From the NCBI GenBank assembly GCA_002840905.1, contig PHDD01000023.1, positions 1-57,405 of the forward strand: a stretch of 57,405 nt of DNA, in the 5' to 3' direction. The notes under the pieces are model-generated. The model was not told where the DNA came from, made no database searches, and saw only the letters and a list, made by a program, of their open reading frames with translations. Every line of letters begins with the position of its first letter. Position 1 is the first letter of the stretch. The stretch is from Bacteroidetes bacterium HGW-Bacteroidetes-4 (GTDB lineage Bacteria > Bacteroidota > Bacteroidia > Bacteroidales > SZUA-534). Positions 41,191 through 51,271 of this stretch are shown here, in pieces. The position numbers and the translations under genes were made by a program.

Positions 41191-42669
41191 TTATAGTTTG
41201 TATACAGCCCGGTAATGATATCCGTAAACAGAAAATGTTATGGCATCGGGCAAAAGTGACGGGCGCTTAAAAAAAGTCCAAATCATTAATTTCCAATAAT
41301 CAAGTTGTCCTTTATTTAGTATTCCCAGAATCAACATCGATTTAAGGAATGCAATTAATTCGCCCGATGTTATTTTTTTTTCTTGGTTTTCACGGGCTTT
41401 GTAATTTAAAAGCAGTTGACGCACCCTTTGGTAATAAGGTTTTATAGAATAAATATTCCGGATGATGGTACGGTATCCTTCCATCAATACCTCAGCATCC
41501 ATCTTGGGAATAAAGTTCATGGTAAAATCAGTGTTGCTTCCGGTGGCTTCGGTAGTAATCCGGTTTTCAGCTTCAAGTTGCCTGTATAGTTTGGTGTTTT
41601 TGGGAGCATTCAGCAAGCCAACCATGGCCGAAACAATGCCGCTTTTCTGTATAAATTCAACCTGACGTTCAAAAACATCCGGTTTATCGGAATCGAAACC
41701 CACAATAAATCCTCCCGAAACCTGAATTCCTGCCTGTTGAATGGTATAAATACTATCAAGTAGGTTTCTGTTCTGATTTTGCACTTTATTGCAATATTGC
41801 AACGACTCATCTGAAGGAGTTTCAATTCCAATAAATGCTGCGTTAAAACCTGCCTGTGTCATTAATTCGAGTAATTCCGAATCGTCGGCCATATTAATCG
41901 AAGTTTGCGCGTTAAAATGAAAAGGGTATATGTGTTTTTGTGTCCAGGATATCATAGCCGGAAGTAAATCGGTTTTTATGAATTTAAGATTTCCGATAAA
42001 ATTATCGTCTACAACTGATACTGAGCCCCGCCAGTTTAATTGATACAAGGTTTCTAATTCCTGAATAATTTGCCGGCTGCTTTTAATCCGCACTTTATGA
42101 CCCAATAGCGTAGTAATTTCACAGAAATTACAGGCAAATGGGCAACCGCGTGAGACCTGAAAACTCATAAAAACATAAGCGTTTAATTTGAGTAAACCAT
42201 ATTCCGGAATAGGCGATTGATGCATATCGGCAAACGCTTTTGTTTTATATATTCGTTCGGGTTTTTCGCCTTGTTCCAAAGCCTTTATAAACGGTTCCAG
42301 GGTTAATTCCGCTTCGTTTAGAATAAAATGATCAATGTCGGGGTAGTTCCGATATTCCTGTGTGAATAAAGGCCCTCCAGCAACGGTTTTTCTTCCAAAA
42401 GCAACACATCGTTCAATTACCTCAGCTACCGATTCTTTTTGAACATACATGGCACTTATAAAAACATAATCGGCCCACCGAATGTCGTGGTTTTTGAGAT
42501 CTTCCACATTCATGTCGATGAGTTTCTTATGCCAGTTTTTAGGTATCAGGGCAGCAACAGTAATTAACCCCAATGGAGGAACAGCCGCTTTTTTACGGAT
42601 GAAACGCAGCGCATGCTTAAAGCTCCAATAGGTATCTGGATATCTGGGGTAAACCAATAAAATGTTCAT
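41191..42669 (-). CDS. B12-binding radical SAM protein (DUF4070-type)
   Basis: 492 residues. The N-terminal ~140 residues are a cobalamin-binding fold (NILLVYPRYPDTYWSFKHAL, then AVPPLGLITVAALIP); the radical SAM core follows with SRGCPFACNFCEI (CxxxCxxC at about 176-183); the last ~150 residues resemble DUF4070. The family includes class B methylases such as HpnP, with which the opening is alike, but the substrate here is unknown and there are no hopanoid or bacteriochlorophyll genes in the window. Predicted to methylate an unactivated carbon. Single gene. Confidence 0.85.
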   Translation of the reverse strand: MNILLVYPRYPDTYWSFKHALRFIRKKAAVPPLGLITVAALIPKNWHKKLIDMNVEDLKNHDIRWADYVFISAMYVQKESVAEVIERCVAFGRKTVAGGPLFTQEYRNYPDIDHFILNEAELTLEPFIKALEQGEKPERIYKTKAFADMHQSPIPEYGLLKLNAYVFMSFQVSRGCPFACNFCEITTLLGHKVRIKSSRQIIQELETLYQLNWRGSVSVVDDNFIGNLKFIKTDLLPAMISWTQKHIYPFHFNAQTSINMADDSELLELMTQAGFNAAFIGIETPSDESLQYCNKVQNQNRNLLDSIYTIQQAGIQVSGGFIVGFDSDKPDVFERQVEFIQKSGIVSAMVGLLNAPKNTKLYRQLEAENRITTEATGSNTDFTMNFIPKMDAEVLMEGYRTIIRNIYSIKPYYQRVRQLLLNYKARENQEKKITSGELIAFLKSMLILGILNKGQLDYWKLMIWTFFKRPSLLPDAITFSVYGYHYRAVYKL

Positions 42670-42966
42670 GAATTAAATTTTAAAATTGTTGTAAAATTAA
42701 AGCAACATAATATTAAAAGAAAATATAAGGGGCGAAACATCTGTTAATGTGGTTGATAACACTCTGTTTGGGTCAGTGTTATTCACCCATTTTTCCCGGT
42801 TTTGAGAGGCATTGAAATACAAACATCAATTATATTTAGCAGGAGAAATCCTTTTTGTCATTTGATTTCTCATCATAAAAGCAAAACGATTTATATAACA
42901 GAATGTTAAAGTTGTTTTTTCTGCTTATGTTTTGAAAGGAAATAGAGGGGATGCAAAATATTTTGG

Positions 42967-42974
42967 TATTTTTG
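42967..42974 (+). promoter_or_regulatory. -7 promoter box of porT
   Basis: TATTTTTG, 18 bases before the ATG at 42993; no TTTG at the -33 distance. It lies inside the longer frame from 42951 and supports the later start. Confidence 0.4.
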
Positions 42975-42992
42975 CCGTTTATGAAAGTTGAA

Positions 42993-43706
42993 ATGAGACT
43001 TAAGAAACTGATATTTATACTATTTATAATTCCAATAGGGCTTTATGCTCAAAAACCAAAAGCCTGGAATAAGCCCCTTTACGATGTGTATCCTTACCAT
43101 TTTGGTTTTGCGTTCTCATTTGGAGTACTCGATTTTTCAGTAAAGCATTCCGATTATTTTCTGAATCAAAATCCGGATAGTATTTTTTCTGTTGAGGGAA
43201 TTGCAAAACCTTTGTTTGGTGCCAGCATGGTTACCAATTTAAGGTTGACTGAGAATCTGGATTTACGCTTTATTCCCGGTTTGTATTTCGGACAGCGCGA
43301 TTTAAACTACTTGCATATTCCGGAAACCGGTACAACCGATACCAGTATGCACACCATGAAAATTGAATCTACTTTTTTACAGTTTCCGCTTTTGTTTAAA
43401 TACCGCTCAACACGCGAAAATAATTATCGTCCCTACCTGGTTTTTGGAGCCAGCTACGGTATTGACCTGGCTGCCCGCAAGAAAATAAAACAGGAAGAAA
43501 TGCCAAAGATTCGTTTGCAACGGCACGATATTTTTTTAGAAATGGGTGCCGGCATCGATTATTACCTTCCGTTTTTTAAATTTTCAACCGAGTTGCGTTT
43601 TTCCTATGGATTGATGAATGTGGTTAGCTACGACAATACAAAATATACCCGGGTTTACGATAAGCTGGGTTCCAAAATGGTTACTTTAGTAATCTATTTT
43701 GAATAA
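42993..43706 (+). CDS. porT: T9SS outer-membrane protein PorT
   Basis: About 237 residues from the ATG at 42993 (other in-frame starts at 42951 and 42981). A signal peptide (MRLKKLIFILFIIPIGLYAQ) is followed by an eight-strand outer-membrane beta-barrel of the PorT/SprT type: YPYHFGFAFSFGVLDFSV, LRFIPGLYFGQRDL, FLQFPLLFKYRS and a terminal strand VTLVIYFE. PorT is needed for type IX secretion, though its exact step is not clear. It fits with the T9SS cargo protein at 24338-26227. Confidence 0.85.
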   Translation: MRLKKLIFILFIIPIGLYAQKPKAWNKPLYDVYPYHFGFAFSFGVLDFSVKHSDYFLNQNPDSIFSVEGIAKPLFGASMVTNLRLTENLDLRFIPGLYFGQRDLNYLHIPETGTTDTSMHTMKIESTFLQFPLLFKYRSTRENNYRPYLVFGASYGIDLAARKKIKQEEMPKIRLQRHDIFLEMGAGIDYYLPFFKFSTELRFSYGLMNVVSYDNTKYTRVYDKLGSKMVTLVIYFE

Positions 43707-43735
43707 ATATTTAGTTCTACATCCAGCAAATTCAG

Positions 43736-45298
43736 ATGCAAAAAGAAATTACCCTGGTTTTAACTCCAAAGCAAGCTTCAGGCGAGGAATTTTTTCTACC
43801 TGTTCTTGCTAAAAATCTTAAAATATCGCCGAAACGGATAAATGGAACTAAAATTCTCGGTCGTTCCATTGATGCTCGTCAACGCCAAGTGAAAATTAAT
43901 TTGCGTTTACTGGTTTTTGTCGATGAACATCCGGTGGTTGAGGAAAATCCCGTTTTCGATTATAAAAATGTAAGCGGTAAAGAACCCGTTGTTATTGTGG
44001 GCGCAGGTCCAGCTGGCTTATTTGCAGCCCTTAAAATGCTCGAACTGGGTGTAAAACCCATAATTATTGAACGGGGAAAAGATGTAACCGCACGCAAGCG
44101 CGATATTGCAGCCATTCACCGTAATCTGGAATTGAATCCCGATTCAAATTATGGATTTGGCGAAGGAGGTGCCGGAACCTATTCCGATGGAAAGCTTTAT
44201 ACGCGCAGCAAAAAGCGGGGAAATGTAAAGGAAGTGTTGCAAATATTGAAGGCTCACGGTGCCAGCCCCGATATTCTGGTAGATGCCCACCCGCATATTG
44301 GAACCGATAAATTGCCCGATATCATAAAAAGCATTCGAAATACCATTATAGCGTTTGGAGGCGAAGTGCATTTTGAAACCAATCTTGAATCGTTGTTGAT
44401 TAAAGACCATAAGATACAGGGAATTAAAACCCGAAAGGGAGATAGTATTTATAGTAAAGCGGTGATTCTGGCAACCGGCCATTCTGCGCGCGATATTTAC
44501 CAGATGCTTTATCAGCAGGGAATAGCGCTCGAAGCCAAACCATTTGCCATGGGTGTCCGCATTGAACATCCTCAGGAGTTGATTGATTCCATCCAATATT
44601 CGTGTGCCCTGCGTGATCCCTATTTGCCGGCAGCAACTTACAACCTGGTGCAGCAGGTGAATAACCGGGGCGTGTATTCGTTTTGTATGTGTCCGGGCGG
44701 CATTATTGTACCGGCTTCCACTTCGCCCGACGAGATGGTGGTGAATGGCATGTCGCCATCGTTCCGAAACAGCAAATGGGCCAATTCAGGAATTGTGGTT
44801 GAATTGCGACTGGAAGATTTTGGGGCTGACCAACAACAAAAGGTGTTAAAAGGGTTGGAATACCAACAATATTTCGAAAAACTGGCTTATGAAAATGGAG
44901 GCGAAGGCCAGATTGCTCCGGCACAACGGATGACTGATTTTGTAAATGGAAAATTATCGACAGATTTGCCCGAAAGTTCATTCCGCCCGGGTTTGCGTTC
45001 ATCGCCCATGAACCAATGGATGCCTGAAGCAATTCGGTATCGACTACAGGAAGGATTTAAAGCGTTTGGTAAAAAAATGGACGGTTATTTTACCCGCGAA
45101 GCCCTGCTTATTGGCGTCGAAAGTCGAACCAGCTCGCCTTTGCGTATTCCACGCAACCCGGAAACCCTGCAACATCCCCAGATTTCAGGCTTATTCCCCG
45201 CTGGCGAAGGAGCGGGCTATGCCGGCGGTATTGCTTCATCGGCCATGGATGGTGCCTGGTGTGCAACCAAAGCAGTTGCATTTGTTTTAAGAACCTAA
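43736..45298 (+). CDS. FAD-dependent NAD(P)/FAD oxidoreductase (COG2509-like)
   Basis: 520 residues. After ~80 N-terminal residues there is a Rossmann FAD-binding motif (VVIVGAGPAGLFAALKMLE) and, further on, GFGEGGAGTYSDGKLYTRSK and SAMDGA near the C-terminus, the features of a COG2509 'uncharacterised FAD-dependent dehydrogenase'. Function unknown; these proteins resemble GidA/flavoprotein folds and are widespread in bacteria. It lies 29 bases downstream of porT and 12 bases upstream of the YhcH gene, so porT-flavoprotein-YhcH may be one transcript. Confidence 0.85.
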   Translation: MQKEITLVLTPKQASGEEFFLPVLAKNLKISPKRINGTKILGRSIDARQRQVKINLRLLVFVDEHPVVEENPVFDYKNVSGKEPVVIVGAGPAGLFAALKMLELGVKPIIIERGKDVTARKRDIAAIHRNLELNPDSNYGFGEGGAGTYSDGKLYTRSKKRGNVKEVLQILKAHGASPDILVDAHPHIGTDKLPDIIKSIRNTIIAFGGEVHFETNLESLLIKDHKIQGIKTRKGDSIYSKAVILATGHSARDIYQMLYQQGIALEAKPFAMGVRIEHPQELIDSIQYSCALRDPYLPAATYNLVQQVNNRGVYSFCMCPGGIIVPASTSPDEMVVNGMSPSFRNSKWANSGIVVELRLEDFGADQQQKVLKGLEYQQYFEKLAYENGGEGQIAPAQRMTDFVNGKLSTDLPESSFRPGLRSSPMNQWMPEAIRYRLQEGFKAFGKKMDGYFTREALLIGVESRTSSPLRIPRNPETLQHPQISGLFPAGEGAGYAGGIASSAMDGAWCATKAVAFVLRT

Positions 45299-45310
45299 AA
45301 AACACATATC

Positions 45311-45766
45311 ATGATTTACGATTCAATTCAAAACATACAGCGATACAAAGGCTTATCGGCCTTTATGGATGTAGCTATTGATTTTATTCGTTCAAAAGGT
45401 TTGGATGGTCTTTCGGAGGGAAAACAAAACATACAGGGAGAAGATGTTTTTGTGCTGATGAATGCTTATGAAACCAAAGAACTAAAAAATTGTCCCAGCG
45501 AAACGCATAAAAAATACATCGATATTCAGGTAATGCTTGAGGGAAGCGAGCGTTTTGGTCATGCTTTTTTAGCTCAACAAACCGTGATTGACGGATACCA
45601 CAGCGATAAGGATTATGCTTTTTACGAAGGATCCATGGATTATTTGTTGCTGACTAAAGGTCAATTTGCTGTTTTTTATCCAAGCGACATACATCAGCCC
45701 GGCATTATGGTAGCCGAACATCCTGAAAAGGTCAGGAAGGCCGTTTTTAAAATACGCGTGGTTTAA
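45311..45766 (+). CDS. YhcH/YjgK/YiaL family protein (DUF386)
   Basis: 151 residues, cupin-like beta-sandwich with a metal site: FVLMNAYETKELKNCPSETH, KKYIDIQVMLEGSERF, and FAVFYPSDIHQPGIM. The conserved Glu/His pattern (KYIDIQ, DIHQP) is complete. Members act on sialic-acid or other sugar derivatives, perhaps as anomerases. No sialic-acid operon is near. Its stop overlaps the convergent methyltransferase gene by four bases. Confidence 0.88.
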   Translation: MIYDSIQNIQRYKGLSAFMDVAIDFIRSKGLDGLSEGKQNIQGEDVFVLMNAYETKELKNCPSETHKKYIDIQVMLEGSERFGHAFLAQQTVIDGYHSDKDYAFYEGSMDYLLLTKGQFAVFYPSDIHQPGIMVAEHPEKVRKAVFKIRVV

Positions 45767-46527
45767 ATTTGTTGTCGGCGAAATTCGGCTAAAACCAAAG
45801 CGGTTGCCACCGAAACATTCAGCGATTCCATTTGTCGGGTTTCGGCCGGAAAGGAGGGGATAAGCAGCGAAAAATCGAGGTGTTGACTAAGGTTTACTGA
45901 CAAACCTTTCGATTCATTACCCATTAGTATGATTCCGCCATTGGGTAGTTTTTCCTGATAAAGGTTGGTTCCGTCTAAGCGGGTACCAATAAGCGGTAGG
46001 TGTTCTTTTTTAGCTTGTTCAATTAGCCTGTCCAAATCGGTATAAACCACATTTACCCGAAACAGGGCTCCCATAGTAGCTTGAACCACTTTGGGATTGT
46101 ACACATCGACTGTATCGATGGAGCAATAAATGGTTTTAATACCAAACCAAAGCGCACTGCGTATTATGGTTCCCAGGTTTCCGGGATCCTGAATGTGGTC
46201 TAAGGCTAATGCCAGCTCGTTGGCTTTTGGAAGCAAAATTTCACCGTCTTTAATGGCAACCAGGGCCAGTGCCTGAGTAGCCGTTTGCAGGTGCGAAGCT
46301 TTTTTAAGTGTTTTTTCGTCGACCTTTACAGGAACAGGTTGTGTAGGAATCAGCGCAGGGTGCTTTTGCATAAAAGCATCGGTAATATATAATTCCAACA
46401 AGGAGTATTTGCTTTGCAGCAATTCCAGCACCATTTTTTCACCTTCAACTACATAACATGCATGTTGTTTGCGGTACTTTTTATGTTCAAGCGATTTGAT
46501 GAATTTTATCTTATTATTCGTGAGCAT
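45763..46527 (-). CDS. TrmH/SpoU-family RNA 2'-O-methyltransferase
   Basis: 254 residues. The SpoU trefoil-knot motifs are visible: LALDHIQDPGNLGTIIRSAL (motif 1), IILMGNESKGLS (motif 2) and PAETRQMESLNVSVATALVL (motif 3). An N-terminal L7Ae-like domain (about 1-95) is typical for TrmH/RlmB relatives. It should methylate a 2'-OH in rRNA or tRNA; which one is unknown. In many Bacteroidota this gene lies next to tamL; that holds here, in divergent orientation. Confidence 0.9.
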   Translation of the reverse strand: MLTNNKIKFIKSLEHKKYRKQHACYVVEGEKMVLELLQSKYSLLELYITDAFMQKHPALIPTQPVPVKVDEKTLKKASHLQTATQALALVAIKDGEILLPKANELALALDHIQDPGNLGTIIRSALWFGIKTIYCSIDTVDVYNPKVVQATMGALFRVNVVYTDLDRLIEQAKKEHLPLIGTRLDGTNLYQEKLPNGGIILMGNESKGLSVNLSQHLDFSLLIPSFPAETRQMESLNVSVATALVLAEFRRQQI

Positions 46528-46600
46528 CGGTTGCTAGTTTGTGCAAAGGTATAAATTAATAATTAGCATACAGTACCCAGCCTATAGTCTTCATACGGGC

Positions 46601-46741
46601 ATAAACAATAAACAATAAGTAATGAATAGTGAAAAGTGAAAAGTGAATAGTGAATAGTGAATAGTGGATAGTGAAAAGTGAATAGTGAAAAGTGAATAGT
46701 GAAAAGTGAATAGTGAGTAGTGAATAGTGAAAAGTGAATAG
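46601..46741. repeat. Seven-bp tandem repeat array (GTGAAtA/GTGAAaA)
   Basis: Sixteen full heptamers (GTGAATA, GTGAAAA and a few variants such as GTGGATA and GTGAGTA) run from 46629 to 46740; the preceding ~28 bases (ATAAACA, ATAAGTA, ATGAATA) keep the same period with decaying sequence. It lies in the 449-base gap between the divergent TrmH-like and tamL genes. It is not a CRISPR (no spacers). Period 7 means the array is not an in-frame coding repeat; it is likely to vary in copy number by replication slippage. Confidence 0.95.
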
Positions 46742-46853
46742 GAAGTAAAAAATCGGACTCTAACAGCTAATCATTTGTATTTAATTAACCTGCACTTATT
46801 AGAGTAATCGTTATTATGCTGTGAAACTTTATAAAAAGATTCAATGCGTTAGT

Positions 46854-46861
46854 TATATTTG
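46854..46861 (+). promoter_or_regulatory. Possible -7 box of tamL
   Basis: TATATTTG, 115 bases before the tamL ATG; no -33 TTTG at 19 bases. Downstream in the leader is the palindrome TGTTTTGCAAAACA (46885-46898). Weak. Confidence 0.3.
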
Positions 46862-46976
46862 CGCAATGCATTATGAAACAACCATGTTTTGCAAAACACA
46901 AACACATAAAATAAAAAAAGCAACAGGGGTGTTTCATCATACCTTTAAAAATAAATTTTATTATGATGAATAATTA

Positions 46977-49295
46977 ATGAAATTAAACTTACATAAACCT
47001 GTTTTACTGCTTTTAGGAGCTGTTTTGTTTTTTATGGGGCAGAGTTGTAAACCAACCCGTTTACTCTCCGATGATGAATATTTGCTTCATAAGAATAAGA
47101 TAAAAATGGACAAAAATGCCGTCGATAAAAAGGAATTACAAAGCTATTACCGGCAGATTCCAAACAAACGCGCGCTTATTTTTTTCAAGCTTCCGTTGTC
47201 GGTTTATAATTTTTCGCAACTGGGCAAAGAGCGTAAGTGGAAAAACTGGATGGCCCGGGTAATTGGAGAGGAGCCTGTAATATACGATTCCCTGCTGGTT
47301 CAGCGTACCGCGATGCAATTTGAACGCTTCCTTAAAAACGAAGCTTATTATAATGCTAATGTAACTTACCATACAAACTTTAAACGGAAAAAAGCAAAAG
47401 TATCTTACCTTATCAATCTGAATCAGCCTATTGTTATTAATGAAGTAGAGTTTACAATTCTCGATTCCCTGATTAAACCTTTGGTTTTAGCCGACACCCT
47501 GAATTCTTTGTTAAAACCGGGCGAATTGTTTGCTCTAAGGCGGCTCGAGAATGAACGAAAGCGGATTGCAAATAATTTACGCGATAGTGGTTACTTCGAT
47601 TTCACGGTCGATTACATTAAATACGAAGTAGATACATTTAATTTTAAAGCTGATATTAATGTAGTAGTCAAATCCAATTTCAACATAAGTCCCGATAAAA
47701 CAGTCCAGGAAATTCCCCATAAAAAGTACTGGATAAACAAGGTTTATTTTTTACCCGATTACGATCCGCAGGAGGCTATACGTTCCCGCGGTTCCTATTA
47801 TAATATGTTCGATACCATTCAATACAAAGGTTTTGGCTTTATTTATCCCGAAATACAAAATGTACGGCCAAAAGTTTTGTTAAAGGCCAACGCCCTTGAA
47901 CAAGGCGGGCAATATAGTATGAGCGAGGTGAATAACACCCTTTTTTACTTAAACTCTTTACGTTTATTTCGTTTAACAAATATCAGTTTTCGGAAAGTGT
48001 CGGAAAGTGATTCCTTATTAAATTGTAACATTCAGTTAACCCCGGCCACTTATCAGGGCTTTTCGGTAAACCTTGAAACCACCAATACCGAAGGCAACTT
48101 TGGGTTGGGAGGTAACTTTAATTATCAGCATAAGAACGTGTTTCATGGGGCTGAGATTTTTAACCTTCGTTTCTCAGGCGCTTTCCAGCGACAAACCGAA
48201 AGCGAAACCTACAATGCATCAAATATTATTGAATACGGTGTTGAAGCCAGTTTGGAAACCCCATCCTTTATTTTACCTTTCCGCATGGAGCGTTTTTACA
48301 AAAGTAAGCGCCCAAAAACTGTTTTCTTAGCTTCGTACAATTATCAGCACCGTCCCGATTATACACGTGTAATAAATAACATAAACATGGGTTACCGCTG
48401 GCGAGGAAAAGAATTTATTCGGCATATTGTTAACCCCTTCGACTTAAGTTTGGTTGATGTCCGTAATCCCAATGAATCGTTTTTGGAATCGATAAAAGGA
48501 ACCTTTCTTGAAAATAATTACCAGGACTATTTTATTGCCGGGGGAAGTTATAGTTTAATTTTTCAGAACAAACCCGAGACAAAGGGTAAAAACTATGCCT
48601 ATTTCCGATGGAACCTGGGAGGTGCCGGTAATCTGATGAACCTGTTTCATAAGGAATTTGGAACCAGAGATACAGTTGTTGGCGGATATTACGAAGTGTT
48701 TGGTTTGAAATATGCACAATACACCTTAACCGATGTCGACTTCAGGTATTACCATCATTTTAATATTTTAAGTCAGTTGGTAACCCGATTTTTTGCAGGA
48801 GTTGCTGTGCCTTACGGAAACGCAGACGCTATACCGTTTGTGAAACAATATTACAGTGGGGGTTCGGAAGGAATCAGAGCCTGGCGGGCAAAAGATTTGG
48901 GACCGGGTACCTATTCCGTTCCCGATTCGTTGGCCGGAATTTATAAATACCCCAACCAGATGGGCGATGTTAAATTTGAATTTAACCTGGAATACCGTTT
49001 TGGATACAATAAAAGCTGGCGTGGCGCTGTATTTCTCGATGTGGGAAATATCTGGTCGTTGAAAGACGACAATTCGCGTCCCGGTTCAGCCTTTGATTTT
49101 AGTAAGTTTTACCGGCAACTGGCGGTAGGTTCAGGATTTGGGTTCCGCTACGATATGGATTTTGCCGTTTTCCGTCTCGACTGGGGCTTACCCATTCGCG
49201 ATCCCAAAATAGCCGGCCGCGATGCCTGGATATTCAACAAAAAATTTCAGATAAAAGATTTTGTCTGGAATTTTGCCATTGGCTATCCCTTCTAA
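46977..49295 (+). CDS. tamL: TamL, BamA/TamA-family lipoprotein
   Basis: 772 residues. A signal peptide ends in a lipobox GQSC (Cys24), followed by POTRA-like repeats (about 30-370; NNTLFYLNSLRLFRLTNISF is one) and a C-terminal BamA-type beta-barrel (about 380-772) with the FAGVAVPYGNADAIPFVKQY and GGSEGIRAWRAKDLGPG segments. TamL is the Bacteroidota lipid-anchored counterpart of TamA, thought to act in outer-membrane assembly or lipid transport with TamB. The tamB partner, which often follows directly, is absent; the next gene is an alanine/sodium symporter. Confidence 0.92.
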   Translation: MKLNLHKPVLLLLGAVLFFMGQSCKPTRLLSDDEYLLHKNKIKMDKNAVDKKELQSYYRQIPNKRALIFFKLPLSVYNFSQLGKERKWKNWMARVIGEEPVIYDSLLVQRTAMQFERFLKNEAYYNANVTYHTNFKRKKAKVSYLINLNQPIVINEVEFTILDSLIKPLVLADTLNSLLKPGELFALRRLENERKRIANNLRDSGYFDFTVDYIKYEVDTFNFKADINVVVKSNFNISPDKTVQEIPHKKYWINKVYFLPDYDPQEAIRSRGSYYNMFDTIQYKGFGFIYPEIQNVRPKVLLKANALEQGGQYSMSEVNNTLFYLNSLRLFRLTNISFRKVSESDSLLNCNIQLTPATYQGFSVNLETTNTEGNFGLGGNFNYQHKNVFHGAEIFNLRFSGAFQRQTESETYNASNIIEYGVEASLETPSFILPFRMERFYKSKRPKTVFLASYNYQHRPDYTRVINNINMGYRWRGKEFIRHIVNPFDLSLVDVRNPNESFLESIKGTFLENNYQDYFIAGGSYSLIFQNKPETKGKNYAYFRWNLGGAGNLMNLFHKEFGTRDTVVGGYYEVFGLKYAQYTLTDVDFRYYHHFNILSQLVTRFFAGVAVPYGNADAIPFVKQYYSGGSEGIRAWRAKDLGPGTYSVPDSLAGIYKYPNQMGDVKFEFNLEYRFGYNKSWRGAVFLDVGNIWSLKDDNSRPGSAFDFSKFYRQLAVGSGFGFRYDMDFAVFRLDWGLPIRDPKIAGRDAWIFNKKFQIKDFVWNFAIGYPF

Positions 49296-49591
49296 TTTCT
49301 TTTCTGATTTATCGAATAGGCTGTTAGCTGCTTCTAGGCTTAAAAAGATAGCACTTTGGTTTACACTATTTTGTATTCCGCACTCAGTGTTCTGTAATCT
49401 GTCTTGATTCTAAATTTTATATTCCAGCCTTCATTTTTTCAGTTGGCAGCCAATCTTTGGTCTAAAGTATAAATTCGAATATCTAATCTCAAGTCTCGAA
49501 TACGTGGTTACCAGAATTAATATTATTGTTTATTACTCCCGGCTTGATTTTGCAGCGAATTTTTCCCATTATTGCATAAAATAATTGGCGT

Positions 49592-51238
49592 ATGAAACAA
49601 TTCACCCAGGTTACTGCCCTTACTGTCTTGCTGTTTATGTTATTTACATGTACATCACTCAGTGCACAGAATCATGCTTCCGACACTTTACCGGCCGAGG
49701 AAACTATCGATTTAAGCATCAGCCAACGTATAAACAATTGGTTTGCACCCCTGGTCGACGAAATGGGAACGATACTTTTTTTTGACCCCTTCGAGAAAAT
49801 AGGGATCTATGAAGCGACCATCTACGAAAACGGACAGGTTGTTTTAGATGCCGATGGAAATCCGGTAAAGCGAAAAGCTCCTTTTGTGGTTATCTGGTTG
49901 GTATTGGGAGCCCTGTTTTTTACAATTTTCATGCGCTTTGTTAATATTCGGGGATTTAAACTGGCCATTGATCTCATTCGGGGAAGGTATGATAATCCGG
50001 CCGATTCAGGACAGGTAAGCCATTTTCAGGCCTTAACCACCGCCTTGTCGGCCACCGTGGGTTTGGGAAATATTGCCGGTGTGGCAGTAGCCATTAGCAT
50101 TGGCGGACCCGGAGCTACTTTTTGGATGATAGTGGCCGGTTTGCTGGGCATGTCGACCAAGTTTACCGAGTGTACGCTAGCCGTTAAATACCGCAACATC
50201 GACAACGAAGGAAAAGTCTCGGGCGGACCCATGTATTATTTAAGCAAAGGCTTGGCTGCCCGAAACATGAAATTCCTGGGTAAGTTTTTGGCCATATCCT
50301 TTGCTATTCTGGTAGTATTTGGTTCGCTGGGCATAGGAAATATGTTTCAGGCCAATCAGGCTTTTGCACAACTTACCTACAAGTTTCCCCAGTTTAGTGG
50401 TATGGGTTTTTGGTTTGGAATAATTATAGCCCTCTTAACCGGAGCGGTTATTATTGGCGGAATAAAAAGTATAGCGCGCGTTACCTCACGCATCGTTCCG
50501 TTTATGGCCGTTTTGTACATTACTGTTGCATTAATAATCATTTTAATTAATATCAGCCATACCGGCGAAGCTTTTAAGCTGATTATCTCCGGGGCTTTTA
50601 ATCCCGATGCACTGAAAGGTGGAATTTTAGGAGTTTTAATTGTAGGTTTTCAGCGGGCTGCCTTTTCGAACGAGGCAGGAATTGGGTCGGCTCCTATTGC
50701 CCACTCGGCGGCACGAACCGAGGAGCCGGTTAGCGAAGGCATTGTCGCCCTTTTAGAACCCTTTATCGACACGGTAGTAATTTGCACCCTTACTGCCCTG
50801 GTATTAATCTTTACCGGATTCCATGCCAATCCCGAACATTTAGAAGGTGCACAATTAACTTCGGCTGCTTTTGAAAGTGTGGTTTCGTGGTTTCCTTATT
50901 TGCTCATCATAGCCGTTTTGTTATTTGCTTTTTCAACCATGATAGCCTGGTCGTATTATGGGCTCAAAGGCTTTGACTTTCTTTTCGGCAGTATGTTTGA
51001 ACGCTGGTTTGGCAGTCGAAAAATATCGAACCTTATTTACCAGACTTTGTTTTTAATTTTTATAGTAATTGGCTCGGCATCGCAATTGGGAGCAGTAATG
51101 GACTTTTCTGACATGTTAATACTGGCCATGGCTTTTCCGAATATTCTGGGCTTATTGATAATGGCTCCCGAAGTAAAACGCGATTTAACCAGTTATTTAA
51201 GACGCATAAAAACGGGAGAAATAAAAAGATATAAGTAG
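49592..51238 (+). CDS. Alanine/glycine:cation symporter (AGCS)
   Basis: 548 residues. The AGCS core has the consensus [20 protein letters not shown], and about 11 membrane helices; it imports Ala, Gly or D-Ala with Na+. Unusually there is a signal-like segment and a ~75-residue stretch before the first core helix ([18 protein letters not shown], then a hydrophilic part with two DADGNPVK-like loops), seen in many Bacteroidota AGCS proteins. The next gene is another Na+-coupled transporter, 33 bases on. Confidence 0.92.
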   Translation: MKQFTQVTALTVLLFMLFTCTSLSAQNHASDTLPAEETIDLSISQRINNWFAPLVDEMGTILFFDPFEKIGIYEATIYENGQVVLDADGNPVKRKAPFVVIWLVLGALFFTIFMRFVNIRGFKLAIDLIRGRYDNPADSGQVSHFQALTTALSATVGLGNIAGVAVAISIGGPGATFWMIVAGLLGMSTKFTECTLAVKYRNIDNEGKVSGGPMYYLSKGLAARNMKFLGKFLAISFAILVVFGSLGIGNMFQANQAFAQLTYKFPQFSGMGFWFGIIIALLTGAVIIGGIKSIARVTSRIVPFMAVLYITVALIIILINISHTGEAFKLIISGAFNPDALKGGILGVLIVGFQRAAFSNEAGIGSAPIAHSAARTEEPVSEGIVALLEPFIDTVVICTLTALVLIFTGFHANPEHLEGAQLTSAAFESVVSWFPYLLIIAVLLFAFSTMIAWSYYGLKGFDFLFGSMFERWFGSRKISNLIYQTLFLIFIVIGSASQLGAVMDFSDMLILAMAFPNILGLLIMAPEVKRDLTSYLRRIKTGEIKRYK

Positions 51239-51271
51239 ATTCGTAAACGTATTTTGTAATTCAATAAATCA

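Noticed and set aside
46601-46741. Possible CRISPR array
   Set aside because: Heptamers are contiguous without spacers, and no cas gene is near.
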